DNA of 64,000 nt from Ecdyonurus torrentis (GCA_949318235.1 OX439137.1:17592671-17656670), one strand, 5' to 3'. Shown: positions 1 to 40,005, counted from the first letter of the stretch. The notes: a model not told the origin generated them from the sequence alone. A program made the numbers and translations.

Positions 1-390
1 TTTCTCTTCAATAAGTGATCACAAGCTTACGTTTGCCATCATTTTTTACAAATTAATAATTTTTCTTTTAGAAATGATTTATTGTAAAAAAAAAAAATTA
101 ACTTCAAATTTAATTATCTTAAGTTCTAATTAAGTAGCACACGAAAATTATTTTATAATATATTATACTAAAAATGCATTTTTTTTAATGTAATATTTCA
201 GCGATGAATCAATAAAAGAGAGATATGATTTCTTATTGAACCCCGCGACTACAGGTCAAATGGAGGTCACGACCTTGACCTTGTGACGTGACCTCTGATG
301 AGATAGACAGACTCATCAACTTGAGCCGCAGTCATATATTTAACATCATTTTTATTCTCTCTCTCTCTCTCTATTTTATTTAATACAGTT

Positions 391-718
391 TTAAGGGAGT
401 AGGGTACCGACCTTATATCTCTAAAACTAGAAATGATTTGGTGTCATTGTGTAGCTAAGGGTCACACCTAGCCGTGATAAAAATTTCAAGATGTTTGACC
501 GTCCCAAACAAAAGAAAAAAAAATTAATGAAATTAACATTAGCCCTTATGAGCTTAAAATGTCAAAAAATCATATAAAATTAGTTTGCACGGTGACCCCC
601 AAAATTTTTATATATTTGAAATTGTCTTGAGCTGAAGTATCATTGTGCAAAATTTTAGATTATTTTTGACGAGAAAAGTTTGAGTTTAATGGCCGACGTC
701 GGTACCCTACTCCCTTAA
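391..718. mobile_element. Family D element, copy 1
   Basis: 320 bp between TTAA sites (391-394 and 715-718). Terminal inverted repeat GGGAGTAGGGTACCGAC / GTCGGTACCCTACTCCC. The precise TTAA duplication is the hallmark of piggyBac-type integration; no transposase frame is present. Confidence 0.85.
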
Positions 719-883
719 ACAATTTTATGCTATTTTTATTTTTCTCATTATTTTTTATAAGTATTTTTGTTATGATAACATTAGCTTCCTATGTTTTATC
801 TCTATTACGCTATACATTATCTATTATACGCTTGCTCGGTGATGCAGCAATCATTCAACATCATGCAGTTGATATTGTTATCT

Positions 884-998
884 AATGGAGATTATCGGTT
901 TAAAAAAAAATTATAAAAATTTTTTATGACTGAAAACACGTAAAAATATGTCTAGAATATCTCACTTAAATTTCTACGGAATCGGTGAAGTAAATTCT

Positions 999-1041
<43 letters not shown>

Positions 1042-1140
1042 AGGCGGGCGGGGAAAAAAACACGTTTTTATTATTTTTATTATTTAAGCGTAATGTTATA
1101 TATGAGGGGACCTTTAGCTTTTCCCGCGCGCTATGTAATG
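884..1140. repeat. Dispersed repeat family N, copy 1
   Basis: AATGGAGATTATCGGTTTAA ... GTAAAAATATGTCTAGAATATCTC ... TTAGCTTTTCCCGCGCGCTA, interrupted by a 40-base poly-A tract at about 1001-1040. Related copies at 37018-37216 and 38300-38505; partial relatives near 11395-11470, 38962-39030 and (inverted) 42062-42150 share GTGACCTCAGTGCAGTAG. Confidence 0.75.
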
Positions 1141-1346
1141 CCAATAAACTAACGTATAATTTTACTTAGTTCTATTTCTCTCTTTTTATACGGTCATATT
1201 ATTTCGTACACGCGGTTATATATATTTTCATTTTTATCATTATTATTGTATTTTAACTATTTCTCCTCTCCTCGAAATTTCAATCTGACACTCTGTAAAT
1301 CATTTTAATTTAAATTTGATACACCTAAGAATTATTGACGATAGGT

Positions 1347-1381
<35 letters not shown>

Positions 1382-3055
1382 GATAGCTATAAAAATAAAC
1401 AAACAAAAATGTAGCACACTTTAATTTATTATTATTCATATTTGAAAGTGGCATAAAAATTGCATCACCATTATTGTGCGATTATATCAGCAACCATCGT
1501 GTGCTCTCTGTCCGCAATTTATTTCAATAATTAATTAATTTAATTGTGCCTAAGAATAAAAATATCTATAAATAACAAAAATAATAAGAAATATCGAAAA
1601 AAATATGAAAATAAAAATAGAAACATAATAATTGTAAAAAAAGAAGAAGAAAAAAAAAAAAAAAAACGAATATATACTATAGCATTATAAACATTAAAAA
1701 AAAATTAAAAAAAAAAAAAAAAAAAGGTAGGAGCCGGAATAGTAACCAAAATAAACAATAAAAAAAAATCTAGAGCAAAGTATAATAATTATACTTCAAT
1801 ACGGCACACAAATTTCATCATGATTATTATCGTGCACTTTTTAGCAGCCATCGTGCTCTATCTGTCCGCAATTAACATAACTAATTAATTACATAACTAT
1901 TTAAAAAATATCGCTGCAAAAATAAAATAAAAAATCATGAAAATAAAAATAGAAACAAAATATAAAAATAGAACAAAAAAAGACATATAGCTTAATATAT
2001 AAATGTATATTTATGCAGAGTGTACGAAACCAAATCCAGATATTGCAAAATTAAGTAAATATAGAAAAGTAGATTAAATAAAAGGTGAAAAGGTCACGCA
2101 AAGTTACAGATTTTTATCATGCACGATAAGAAGTCATTGTTATGATTAAAATGACAGGCAGCCCGAGAGCTGCGAGAAAACAAACAAACAATATCAGATT
2201 TACTTACTTAATTGTTGAAGACAAGACGATATTGTGGACCAACAATGAGCACCAAATCCTCCTCTTGCAGCGCGGGCAAATGTTCTTCCAAGGACGAACA
2301 AAGGTCATTCAGAAAAACAAACATCTGAGCGCTACCGCCCGTCCACTTTTTTTTAACAAAATTCTCACATTTTTCAAACATTTAGTCAAATTTCATTGTT
2401 TTAGAATATACTTTGAATATTTAGTAACGTAATTTTATACTTCACTTGCATGTTTTCTGTCAGAAAATAGAGAAATTTATAAATATTGTCGCACAATATT
2501 GACCTCCATCTTTCTAGAACAATATTTTTAGTGGCGCTGTTGGTAGCAGTGACCAAAATAAACACTAAAATATTTTACTAAAATAAGAGTAGCCAACGTT
2601 ATAAAATACAATGTAAAATTAGAAGTAGGCAAAAAGTGAAATAAATCTATATTTAACCGCAATTTAAATGCTTAAAATAAATATAAAAAAGGTGAAAAAA
2701 CTTGCTTCAGTTTTGGTATATTTAAGCGTAAAAATATAACAGTTAGGACAAAAATATTAAAAATAGTTTTCAGTTTCAAAATTGTCCTAGTAAACTATTT
2801 GGTTGGCAGTTTTATTTAAATCACCTGTTCTCATATTTTTGGTTCAAAATTTTTAAATAAAATTTCAGGATTTATTTTTTTATTTTTTACTTTACTTTTT
2901 TATAATATTTTTATTAGTTATTTAATATTCTTCATTATGCTGAACGATACATATTGCGTGTGCAAAGCCCAAAAATCCTCCAGACTAGAGACCACATTTA
3001 TTTTAGTTTTTAATTGTTTCTAAAATCCGATAAAAAATTGTCACAATAGTTTATA

Positions 3056-3180
3056 GGGTGTGTGCGCAGTGCGCATGACGTCATAATAAATGCGCTTCGA
3101 TGCCATAATTGAGCAAAGAATAACATTGCTCACCATAGGTCAAATGTGGGGTTTCGCTATTTTCTTTCGAAAATAAGTAT
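3056..3180. mobile_element. Family C element, partial (one end)
   Basis: TAGGGTGTGTGCGCAGTGCGCATGACGTCATAA... through CTATTTTCTTTCG; the remainder is absent. Confidence 0.75.
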
Positions 3181-3984
3181 TTTTTTTTGTCATTTTAATA
3201 AGATAAGAAATGTAATTAGAGCTCTTTCTGTAAAGTAAAGTGAATCTCAATAACAGTGATTGGTTGACCAACAAAATAAGACACGTTCATTGGTGGATCT
3301 TGTTTTTTGAGCCGATAAAAGTAAGTCGCATATTGAGACTGGAACTTTTTTTGTAAAGTTTCTTTCATTTTTATCAAGTTCAAAGTTCTAAAAGAAGAAA
3401 TAACTATGATCAACCATATGTATAAAACGTAGTAAACAAGTAACAACGTCATAACCAGCTGTTTTTAACAAATGTGTATATAGTATGTAAGTGTTTTGAC
3501 TTTTTCTGTCTGTTAATTAATAAACCTTGACGAATACGATGTATATTGTATACGATTGAAGGAAACAGAGAAATAAAGAAATTTTGAAATTTTGAACATT
3601 TTCGAAGCTGGCTCAATATTTGTGTGTAGTTGATAGAACAAACTTATAGGAGGCACAAACAATAAATAAATCCCACCGACAATTATTTGAATTGATTAAC
3701 TTTATTTATTTCATTATTTATGTATATAACAAGTTTTGTTGCTAATGTTAAGTGACACATCTTTAATAAAAGATATTTCAATATTTTAATTATTAATTAA
3801 TTATTACAAGTTTAATTAATATTTTATACAATTTTTTTTACCTATATATAATACTGTAATAATTAAATACATTTTTTTAGGACTGAAATCAATCAATAAA
3901 ATCAATAATTATCAGTTCCCATAGCCTGCCTAACTGCATTTACTTGTTTTTGTGGTTTTGGCCATGAAAAACTTTAGGTGCTAA

Positions 3985-4256
3985 CGTGCTAACTTCATTT
4001 CTTATTCTAATTTGATAGAATATCCTAAATCAACAGATATGCCAATTTATTATTTTTCAGTACATACCTAAAGAATTTTTAATTAATTTTTTGAAAATAA
4101 AAAATTACATCAGTCAATAACTTATGCATAGGACAAGCGTTACCGCCTGTGACGTCATTTCGCGACTTTCAAAAATTAATTAAAAATACTTAATGAACTC
4201 AACAATTAAAAATCCACATATGTAGTGATTCAGGACATATGAAATAAAATTAGCTA
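3985..4256. mobile_element. Family I element, copy 1
   Basis: Palindromic AT-rich element: AAGAATTTTTAATTAATTTTTTGAAAATAAA ... TGTGACGTCATTTCGCGAC ... TTAATTAAAAATACTTAATGAACTCA; outer ends decayed (described in pieces, both arms visible). Confidence 0.7.
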
Positions 4257-4695
4257 CTTCGCTTTTTTTAGTTAGTGAATTTTGACTGTCTTGTGACAAT
4301 TGAGTTCTTCATTTCGGCTGTTTCTAGCATTTGAATTCGTAAAAAAGAAAGCAAGAAAAAAACATTATTATTATTATTATTATTGCAATGCAGTAGTTAG
4401 CTTTGGGAACTAAACAATCATAATATACAATTTATTATAATAAACCAATCATAGTTAAATCAATGATTAAATATTATATAATATTATCAATACTTTAGGA
4501 TAAAATCAATATAGTAAAATTAGTTAATATAAAAAAAGCTTTTAAAAATGATTATAAAAAGAATATCACATATATAAGAATTTAAAAAAACATTTACAAA
4601 AATTTACGTAAATAATACATAATCATGGAATGTACAAATAACATGGGGACTAACTCATATTTGGGTTCTCTTAACTCATATCTGGGCTCACCACT

Positions 4696-4979
4696 ATAGG
4701 GTGTATGCATTTATATTAAAGTTAACGCCATGTTGGATCACTCAATAACATGGGCAACATAGGAAAATAACTAATTTTGCCTGTTTAAAAATACTATTCA
4801 ATATTTTTGAGAGCATTGATGTTGTTAATAGCTTCAATTTCAAGTATGTGAGATTTTTTTTTACAAAAACTGATTTTCCAAAGAAAAAGAAAGTTGATCC
4901 TATGCTGAGCAATTTTATTCATTGATCCAATATGGCGTCTAAGCGCAATTATTATGACGTCATGCGCATACACCCTAAA
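4696..4979. mobile_element. Family C inverted-repeat element, full copy
   Basis: About 285 bp, ends TAGGGTGTATGCATT and ATGCGCATACACCCTA. The middle contains the conserved GAGAGCATTGATGTTGTTAATAGC segment and CCTATGCTGAGCAA. The termini suggest a TA target site. Confidence 0.85.
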
Positions 4980-6270
4980 TTCAAAAGCATGATAGTTGCT
5001 AAATTAGAACAACATAAATAATTATGCTGTACAACATAATAATATTGCTATTTAACACACTTATTATGCAATACAGCATAAATTATGCTGATAATTATAA
5101 TTATATGTTGACTCAACAGCTGTGAGTTAACAGTACCCAAATGTAAGTTAGGCTGTCTACAAAATTTGATCATTGAAAAAAAACAAGAAAAAAAAAAAAA
5201 AAGCTCCATTTCTCCTCATGGCTCCATTATAAAAAATCTTTACAAATAATTAAAAAATACGACAATATGAATAATACAATCAGACATTTTAATTAATAAT
5301 TATTATGAAATTATCTCTGCATATTTCAACTGTAAGTCATTTTTTGAGCCACGGCAACTTTTTTCTATAACTTTTTCCCAGAGGATAAAAAAAATTATTT
5401 CAAATTTACTGTCTTAAAACCAGGGTTTCAGAATTTTGCCCAACCTACAAAAAAAAAACAAAAAAAAGTTTATTTTCCTTCAAAAAATCGTCAAAAATTG
5501 CAATTTCTGCAGAAAATATAAAGATTAAAATATAATTTGAAAATTAACTTTTTTGTTTTCACCAGTTCATTAATTTGATGTTTCTTTTATTTATAAAATT
5601 TACATTTTTTTTTTTTTTTTTTTGAGTAAAACAAATGATGGTTCCAATACAAAAAGATTTTCTTGATTTTTAATTTTATGCAAAATATAAATGGAAAAAA
5701 TATTTGAAATAAAGAATGTAATTGGTATTTACCAACGCTTAAAAAAAAATGCTGCCTGTTAAAAAAAAAAAAAAAAAAAAAAAAGAGGAAAAAATTGCAA
5801 GTGGCTCAAAATTGGACGCAGAGTTGAAATATGCGGTCGTAATTAGCAAATAACCATTAATTAACCGTCTATTAATTAGCTAACGGAAACATGATACAAT
5901 AGTACTTTAAAATATTTACACTTTTAATTGCACAAATTTTTACAAGGGTAAGAGAGAGAGGGAAGTTTTAAATTTTTTTACCCTTTTTTTATAATTTAAT
6001 AATTTTAAATCGAAAAGCATTTTGTTGTTTAAATATTAATATTTTAATTTTAATTAGCATATTTTTGGCACTTCCACTAGCTTAGCTTAGAGCGTTTTTC
6101 AGTTTTTGATCAAAGCAAGAATTTTTTAATTTTTTTTTTTATGTTTTGAGCAAAAAATTTACACACATAATAAAGAGACCTCAAAACTGTAAGCTCTCAA
6201 AATACAAAATCAACTGATTTCTCTTGGTTGGAGACTTCACCAAGACAAATATGATTCGTCGTGGTGCCGC

Positions 6271-6545
6271 CATAGGGTGCTTGCATTCATGTTAGAGTCG
6301 ACGCCATATTGGATCACTAAATAACATGGGCCACATAGGAAAAATGACACATTTTGTCAGTTTAAAATTACTTAGCAATGTTTTTGAGAGCATTGATGTT
6401 GTTAATAGCTTGAATTTTAAGTGGGAAAAATAGTAATAATAAAAATACTGATTTTCCAGAGAAAATAGTTAAAAAGGATGTTTGTCCTATGCTGAGCAAT
6501 GTTATTTATTGCTCCAGTATGGCGTCCATGCACATTCTCGCACTT
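6271..6545. mobile_element. Family C element, right end decayed
   Basis: Begins ATAGGGTGCTTGCATTCATG and contains the conserved middle; the right terminus after GGCGTCCATGCACATT no longer matches. Confidence 0.8.
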
Positions 6546-7446
6546 TTCATGAATACAATCTATATAGTTTAATGTCTACTTTAAATTAGAAAAAAAAAAA
6601 AAAAAAAAAAACTGACTGCAAATTTATGATTTTTTCTTTCATAATAGGTTTTAAAACAGAAAAAAATGAAAATGAAATAGTCCTCGAGGCACCACGACTA
6701 TTGTTAATATAGATCATCGTGGCTCTGCAGTAATATCCAATGACCTTTTAGAAAGAAAGAAAGAAAAAAAAAAAAAAAAAAGTTGGATTGACCCCAAATG
6801 TTGGATTTTTCCATTTCAGGTCATTTTCAGTAAAAAAAATATTTCCCAAGGTCAAATGGACAATCTAGCAGAGCACGACAATATCCTACACTTTGCCAGT
6901 AAAACAACAAAACCATATTTAGTAGTGACCTTGAGGCATAGTAGAGGTCATACAAGGGTTTGTCTGTGTGGCCAGCACTAACTGCATGCTAGCTCAGGAT
7001 CAATTAACTAATTAATATTTATGTACATAATTACACATTGACCTTCAAGTCAACCTTTTTAATTTACTTTTTCACAGCATTTTAAACATTTGGCCAAGAT
7101 ATAGTAGATAAGACTCAAGTAATTAATTAATTACAATTTGGAGCAAAATTGTTCATTGGCTAATTTCTGAACTTATAATTAACTTTTTATTGGAGAGGTA
7201 GGTCGTAAGTGAAAAAAAAAAGAAAAAAACTTAATATATTTTAGGCTATAGGTTGGTGATTTCTTTCCCTTCTCATTTTTCTCTTTTTACTTTTTACTTT
7301 TTTTCCCCCTTTTTTTTTCCTTTTCTTATTTTCTTTGCTGAAAATTTTTGAAAATATTTGCATACTGCATTCTAAATTTTTAAGATTTTATATTTTTATA
7401 TTTCAAATCCAGCAAGAGGAAAATTTTAATAATTAGGGGTTAAAAT

Positions 7447-7712
7447 TATTTCATATTCTAAAAGAAGGCATTGTCCAGCATATGCAAATTTCTAATTTTC
7501 AAGTTCATTAAGTATTTTTAATTAATTTTTGAACATCGCGAAATAATGTCACAGGCGCTAACTTTTTTCTAAATGCCCAAATGCATAAATCTCTGCTTGT
7601 GACGCCATTTTTTAATTTTTAAAAATTAATTAAAAATACTTTATGAACTCAAAAAATAAAAATTGACATATTAATTGATAGAAGACGATGCATGCCTTCT
7701 TTTTAGAATAAT
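7447..7712. mobile_element. Family I element, copy 2
   Basis: TTCATATTCTAAAAGAAGGCATTGTCC at left and the matching TTAAAAATACTTTATGAACTC at right, with TGTGACGCCATTTTT at the centre (CRE decayed). Confidence 0.75.
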
Positions 7713-8654
7713 AGAGAAAATTATCACCTAACATTTTCATTAATAAAGAGAAAAAAAAATAATTAAAAGAAAAAAAATTAAAAAAATTAAAAAGAAGCAT
7801 TAAAAAAAAAAGATTATAAAAAAATTTGACCGACCCCTCCAAAAAAATAAAATAAATAAATTTTGAGCTCCAAAAATCAATATTGATTTTGACTTACTTA
7901 ATTTCAATAAATATTTATTTATTTATTTATAGTTAAGCAAAAAATTGCACTCGTTTTTGTTTTTCTTTAAATTTTAATTAATATTTATAATCTAAAAATG
8001 TTAATTACTCACTATTATAGATCTAATTAAAAATATTTAATTACTTAATTAAGGTATAATTATTGAATTTTTTATATTTCGTGCATATTTTTTATATCAA
8101 GGGGTTTTATCGTGGTTACAATAGACCTGTTTGACAATTAAAATTTTCATTGTTGAAATATATTGGCATTACAATGGTTTTATCATAAGCATTCCCTGCC
8201 ATTTTAATTGCAACAATCAACATTTGAATTGACAAAGTCGGCTATTACTCAGTTTATAAAATATCTTACAATTTTTTAAATGCAAAAATGTTCATTTTTT
8301 TTTTAATTAAAAATAATTGTGTAAAAAAAAAAATTAAAATACTGCTGTTAATAGACCATTTGCAAAACTCCATTGTTGTGTAATATACAAATTAAAGCAT
8401 GTATCCATAATAACCATATTGCAAATAAATCTTTAATTTTATAAGAAAAAATGAGAAAAAAAAAAGGTAGAAAAAAGTTTAGAAAAAAGTGAGAAAAAAA
8501 TTGTAAAGATAATTTTTCTGACTTAAAATTCCAATTTTGGAGTTTTAAAAATGGTATATTATAATACTAAATAATGGAAGTCATTCAATATGAGATTTTT
8601 GTAATAAAAAAAAATACAAGACTTGCAAAAGTTTAGTGAAGAAACTGCTAGCTT

Positions 8655-8975
8655 TTTCATGCTAACGAAGTGCTGTCCACATTTAACATGCTTTCTTATG
8701 GGACAATGAAGCAGCTATAACTGCAGTTAAAATTATTTCTCAAAGCTGAAATTTTTACTGTAGCTTACTGAGCCTTAAAGCTTTTGTGTTCCTGGATTTC
8801 AAGTCAATTAGATGGATTAAAAAAAAAAAAAAAAAAAAAGTTGAAAGCTAGGAAAACAAAAGCTTTGAGGCTCAGTAAGCTACAGTAAAAATTTCAGCTT
8901 TGAGAAATAATTCTAGCTCAAGTTATAGCTGCTTCATTGCCCCATAAGAAAGCATGTTAAATGTAGACAGGAACA
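8655..8975. mobile_element. Foldback element in the CARMIL 3' flank
   Basis: Arms of about 130 bases: AACATGCTTTCTTATGGGAC...GAGCCTTAAAGCTTTTGTG (8687-8790) pair with AAAGCTTTGAGGCTCAGTAAGC...CATAAGAAAGCATGTT (8860-8960). The loop holds a poly-A tract. It lies 270-590 bases past the inferred CARMIL stop, so could be in the 3' UTR. Confidence 0.85.
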
Positions 8976-9247
8976 CAAAGTCGTCTGCTAGCGCTTTGTT
9001 AGTATTGTTGAGCTGTCAGTTTGTTTCGTCACTAAAACTATATAGTTCGTTGCAAGTAAGCAGGAATGGAGAGAACAAAACGAACACAGGTCAGTTTGAG
9101 ATACAGTCGCTGCTTTGCTGACTGCAGATGTACGTAAGGTACGTAGGTCAAATAGTAAAACAATGTAGTAGCGCCAAGTGGTGCATACAGGACATATGCA
9201 GATAGGTCATAAGGTAGGTGGAGGCTTGTAGCACTGGATCACTGCCT

Positions 9248-35732
<26,485 letters not shown>

Positions 35733-35991
35733 CTCTTGGGTTCGACGTATGTTCGACTTTGATCAATCAATCGATTGTGTGTGTGTCAATAATTACAGTA
35801 CTGTAGTCAATAGTTCGTAAGTAAGGACGATCAGAACACAGGATGTCAAGTAGTCACCCAACATTACGCATTACTTTATATGTATTTCTCTTGTTATTAT
35901 CGTTATCTTTTGTCTTTCCAATTTTGTCATTTCCCGTCTTTAACTATGAGGAAATAATGAATTAATTAATCATCGGGGAATAATATAACAA

Positions 35992-36331
35992 TTAAGGGGG
36001 TAGAGTACCGACCTTATATCTCAAAAACTAGAACGTGTTTTGGGTCTAAATTTGGAGTCATTGTGTAGCTAAGGGTCACACCTAGCCGTGATAAAAATTT
36101 CAAGATGTTTGACCATCCCGAAAAAATAACAACACTATGGAACTTAACATTGGGCCTTATGGGCTTCAAATTTAAAAAAATCATATATAAAATTAATTTG
36201 CAAGGTGACCCACTAAAATTTTTATATATTTGAAATTGTCTCAAGCTGAAGTATCATTGTGCAAAATTTCAGATTTTTTTGACGAGAAAAGTTTGAGTCT
36301 AATGACCGACGTCGGTACCCTACTCCCTTAA
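35992..36331. mobile_element. Family D element, copy 3
   Basis: TTAA at 35992-35995 and 36328-36331, same termini (one end GGGGGTAGAGTACCGAC). Lies 260 bases upstream of the CARMIL start codon, so possibly in its 5' UTR or promoter. Confidence 0.85.
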
Positions 36332-36449
36332 ATAAATAAATATAGAAATTAAATAAATAAATAAACACTATACAAGCTTTGACAACAATAACTACGTAAT
36401 AATTATGCTAGAGCATTTTCAGCAGCATGATTACAACATAATTTATGCT

Positions 36450-36757
36450 ACAGGGTGACGTCATAATAAATGCGCTTCGATGCCATAATTGAGCAACGAA
36501 TAACGTTGCTTACGAAAATCAGTTTTTTTTTTTTTTTTTTTTTTTTTTTGCTATTTTCTTTGGAAAATTTATAACTTTATTTTCATTATTATTTTTCTCG
36601 CATATGTACTTGAAAACCCAATTTAACCTGTTAACTACATACATCAATTGCTAAGTACTTTTAAACTGTAAAAATGTGACATTTTTCCTATACTGGGCCA
36701 TGTTATTTAGTACTCACTTATGGCGTTGACTTAAACATGAATGCAACCACCCTATAC
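36450..36757. mobile_element. Family C element, nested in AGCATAAATTATG-rich repeat
   Basis: CAGGGTGACGTCATAATAAA to CAACCACCCTATA, interrupting a repeat whose halves (AACATAATTTATGCTA, GCATAAATATTATG) lie on both sides. Confidence 0.8.
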
Positions 36758-36811
36758 CATATACATACCGCATAATAACTTACATGCATATGGCATAAAT
36801 ATTATGTTGTA

Positions 36812-36945
36812 CAGCTCTGGCCTCTGGCCAAAAGTTTGAGAACGGGGCAAAGGCGGCCACAGCGTTTTCCCATGGATAACAAAGTGTGCTTGCGGGTTGC
36901 CTATGCAAATCGTTGTTAAACTTTTGGCCAGAGCTGTACATATAT
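36812..36945. mobile_element. Family P element, copy 1
   Basis: GTACAGCTCTGGCCTCTGGCC ... TTTTGGCCAGAGCTGTAC, 134 bp; contains GCCACAGCGTTTTC and GCGGGTTGCCTATGCAAATCG. Confidence 0.8.
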
Positions 36946-37017
36946 ATACAGTAATTATTTACGTTGTTCAATAAAGACAGAAAAGTTTATGCTATAATGC
37001 CGCGCATAAACAACGCA

Positions 37018-37216
37018 ATGGAGGTTATCGGTTTAAAAAATTCTTAAAAATTTTCTATAGCTTAAAACACATAAAATTTTTATGATAAAATTATGTCCAG
37101 TATTTCTCATTTAAATTTCTACAGAATCGGTGGAGTAGTTTTCGCAAAAAATCGCAAAACACGTGTATTTCCGCATTAGCGTAATGTTAAATTAGGGGAC
37201 CCTTAGTTCTCCCCGC
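37018..37216. repeat. Dispersed repeat family N, copy 2
   Basis: AATGGAGGTTATCGGTTTAA ... CAGAATCGGTGGAGTAGTTTTC ... GGGACCCTTAGTTCTCCCCG; flanked by AGCATAAATTATG-type repeat sequence. Confidence 0.75.
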
Positions 37217-37322
37217 GCGCTAAACTGATAACCTACATAATATTATTTACGTCAGCTAATATCTTGGAAAAACAAATGCACGTATTATTGATGTAGGAAT
37301 ACTACGATGACAAATTACTATA

Positions 37323-37545
37323 TTATAGAGTGTATGCATTCAGTTTTGAGAGCATTGATGTTGTTAATAGCTTAAACTAGTATCTCAAGTATGTGAGAAA
37401 AATAATAATAAACAAAAGCTAACTGATTTCCAAACCAAAATAGCCAAAAATTAAGTTTGTCCTATGCCTAGCAATGTTATTTATTGCTCCAGTATGGCCT
37501 CCAAGCGCATTAAATATGACGTCATGTGGATACATCCCCTTATAT
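37323..37545. mobile_element. Family C element, internally deleted
   Basis: Left terminus TATAGAGTGTATGCATTCA joins directly to TTTTGAGAGCATTGATG, missing about 80 bases; the right end TGACGTCATGTGGATACA is intact. Confidence 0.8.
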
Positions 37546-37961
37546 GAATTAATAACATGCAAATAAGATGGGTCAGTCGAGGGGAAATAATATTAAGCTT
37601 ATGAGGAGAAACAAGTTTTTTTTTGTAATGTTTAGAAAACTATAAAAAAATAAATACTGTAATAGACTTTTTTTTATTTGTATTTTTTTATTTATTATTT
37701 AATAGAAACATTAGTGCATGTTTCTGTAGCTTGGTAGATAACGTAGTTTCACGTGACGAGGTATAGTGACTGTAGTGACTCACAATGATGAGCAAGGCAC
37801 TTCCTTATTTACTTAACAAATGTCTTGTCACACCGCAAGAGAGCAGTATGTACGTACACTCCTCCCGAATAAATATGACCGAAGCATTAATCTCTCCAAA
37901 TATTAAATATATGGGGAAACTGTAACGCAAGTGGTCACATTTATATCGGGAGGAGTGTACA

Positions 37962-37962
37962 T

Positions 37963-38003
<41 letters not shown>
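37962..38003. repeat. (AT)n microsatellite
   Basis: About 20 units with one interruption (ATATAATATAT). Confidence 0.92.
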
Positions 38004-38008
<5 letters not shown>

Positions 38009-38299
38009 CTGCTTTATTGGGTTTAAACTGAAAATATAAAATCCAGTAAAATACCCTATGGAATGGGTCATGAGAAGCAGGGAAAATCCCTGTGTAAAAC
38101 ATGTTACGTACCGTAGATATTTTTAATGATGATAGATGATAGACTATTTTAAAATTGCAATAAACAAATTTTTTATAAATAATAAATAAGCATAAATATT
38201 TTGCTGATGGCTTCGATCTAAAAGCGCCGAATCAGTCTTAAAATTTTTAAAAAATATATATATATATATTTAAGGCAAAAATTATTTGTTTTTCTAATG

Positions 38300-38505
38300 G
38301 AGGATGGAGGTTATCAGTTATCAGTTAAAAAAATCTTTACAAAAGTTCTATGACTCAAATCACGTAAAAGTATGTCTAGTATTTCTCATTAAAATATCTC
38401 CGGAATCGGCCAAGTAGTTTTCTAAAAAATCGCAAAAAAAAAAGTGTTTTTCCTCAGAAGCCTAATATTAATTTAGAGGACCCTTAGCTTTCCCTGTACA
38501 CTATA
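38300..38505. repeat. Dispersed repeat family N, copy 3
   Basis: GATGGAGGTTATCAGTTATC ... CGGAATCGGCCAAGTAGTTT ... GAGGACCCTTAGCTTTCCC. Confidence 0.72.
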
Positions 38506-38931
38506 CCGAAAAAACACATTTAGCAAACATTTATGCTAGCATAAATATGACATAAATGCAGCATAAATGACGTAATTTATTTTTACCAATTATGTACATA
38601 ATATACGTTGAAAATTAAATGTGAAAAAAAAAAAAAAAAAAAAAAAAGAAGGTCACTAAGTTTTACAAAATTTGTTAATGAAAGTCTGCTAATCTATGCG
38701 GAATTAAAATTAAAAAAATAAAAAAAGGCGTGCGATATTTTATCTTGCGATGAAATCTTATGCAAGCCACGCAACTTTGGCTTGTTATCTATCTCTGAAT
38801 CTTCCTCCTTATTTACTTTTTAAATATTATTATTACTGTATTATCTTTTCTTTTTTTTTTTATTAAATTTTATTTCTTCTTACTAAACGCTTCTTATGAA
38901 ATGCAATTAATTATGCCTTTGAAATTTAGTA

Positions 38932-38966
<35 letters not shown>

Positions 38967-39204
38967 AACATAAATATGTCTCGTATTCATTTAAATATTT
39001 GTGACCTCAGTGCAGTAGTTTTCTAACAATCACTTATGCTCCTGGATTTTTAAATTATAGCAAATTAGAATGAGCTGTTCTATTATTTTGCGATCAACTT
39101 TATTATTTATTTATTTATTATTGCAAGTACAATGTACAATATTATTATTGTTGCTACATTGAACTATAGCATAATTATTACGTATTTAACCATATATAAT
39201 AAAT

Positions 39205-39237
<33 letters not shown>

Positions 39238-39700
39238 CCAGGCAATGAGTAAGCTGTGATTCATATCAGTTAACCTCAAATGTTTTCTTGTTTTTTTTCC
39301 CGTTTCTCAATATAAAATTTATTTTAATTAAATACAGAGTATTGTGAAATAAAAATACTTAAAAAACAGCAGCTAAAAAAACAACAACAATCAAATTGCT
39401 AAATATTTTAAAATTAAAGACCAATAATTTTTATTTGGTATTTCTTTGACCATTGGTTAAAGAAGGATTTCTTTTTTTTTTAAAAAAAACGTTTTTTTTT
39501 TTAGCAAACGGGTTTTTTAAAAATCTTATTGCCCGTTGTTTTATCAAAAACCACCCGGCAAAAATCCAGGTTTAAAAACCCGGTCGAACCCTAAGAATAA
39601 GCAAACCCTGTATTAAACTGTGTAATTGCACCTTGTTACTTTAATTACCACGCCAAGTGGGGTGTTCAAAACATCAAAAATAACTTCTTTCCACCCTATA

Positions 39701-40005
39701 TAAGGTTGTATCCACATGACGTCATATTTAATGCGCTTGGAGGCCATACTGGAGCAGAGAATAACATTGATCAGCATAGGACAAACTTCACTTTAGGCCA
39801 TTTTCTTTCTGGGAAGTCAGTTAATTTTTTGTTAATTTTCTCACATACTATTGAGATACTAATTCCACATATTTACAACATCAATGCTCTCAAAAATATT
39901 GCACAGTATTTTTAAACTGGCAAAATTAGTCATTTTCCTATGTCACCCTTGTTATTGAGTTATCCAACATGGGGTCGACTATAACATGAATGCATACACC
40001 CTATA
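39701..40005. mobile_element. Family C element (intergenic)
   Basis: ATAAGGTTGTATCCACATGA to GCATACACCCTATA, full length. Confidence 0.85.

Larger units (their letters stand above)
1..9247. other. Intergenic region downstream of CARMIL
   Basis: No gene is supported. Besides the listed elements it holds a local duplication (about 1420-1560 and 1790-1905 share CACAAATTTCATCA/TGTCCGCAATTA-type sequence), several poly-A/T tracts and AT-rich filler. The CARMIL 3' UTR must extend into its right end; an ATTAAA-type signal on the minus strand lies near 8434. Confidence 0.7.
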
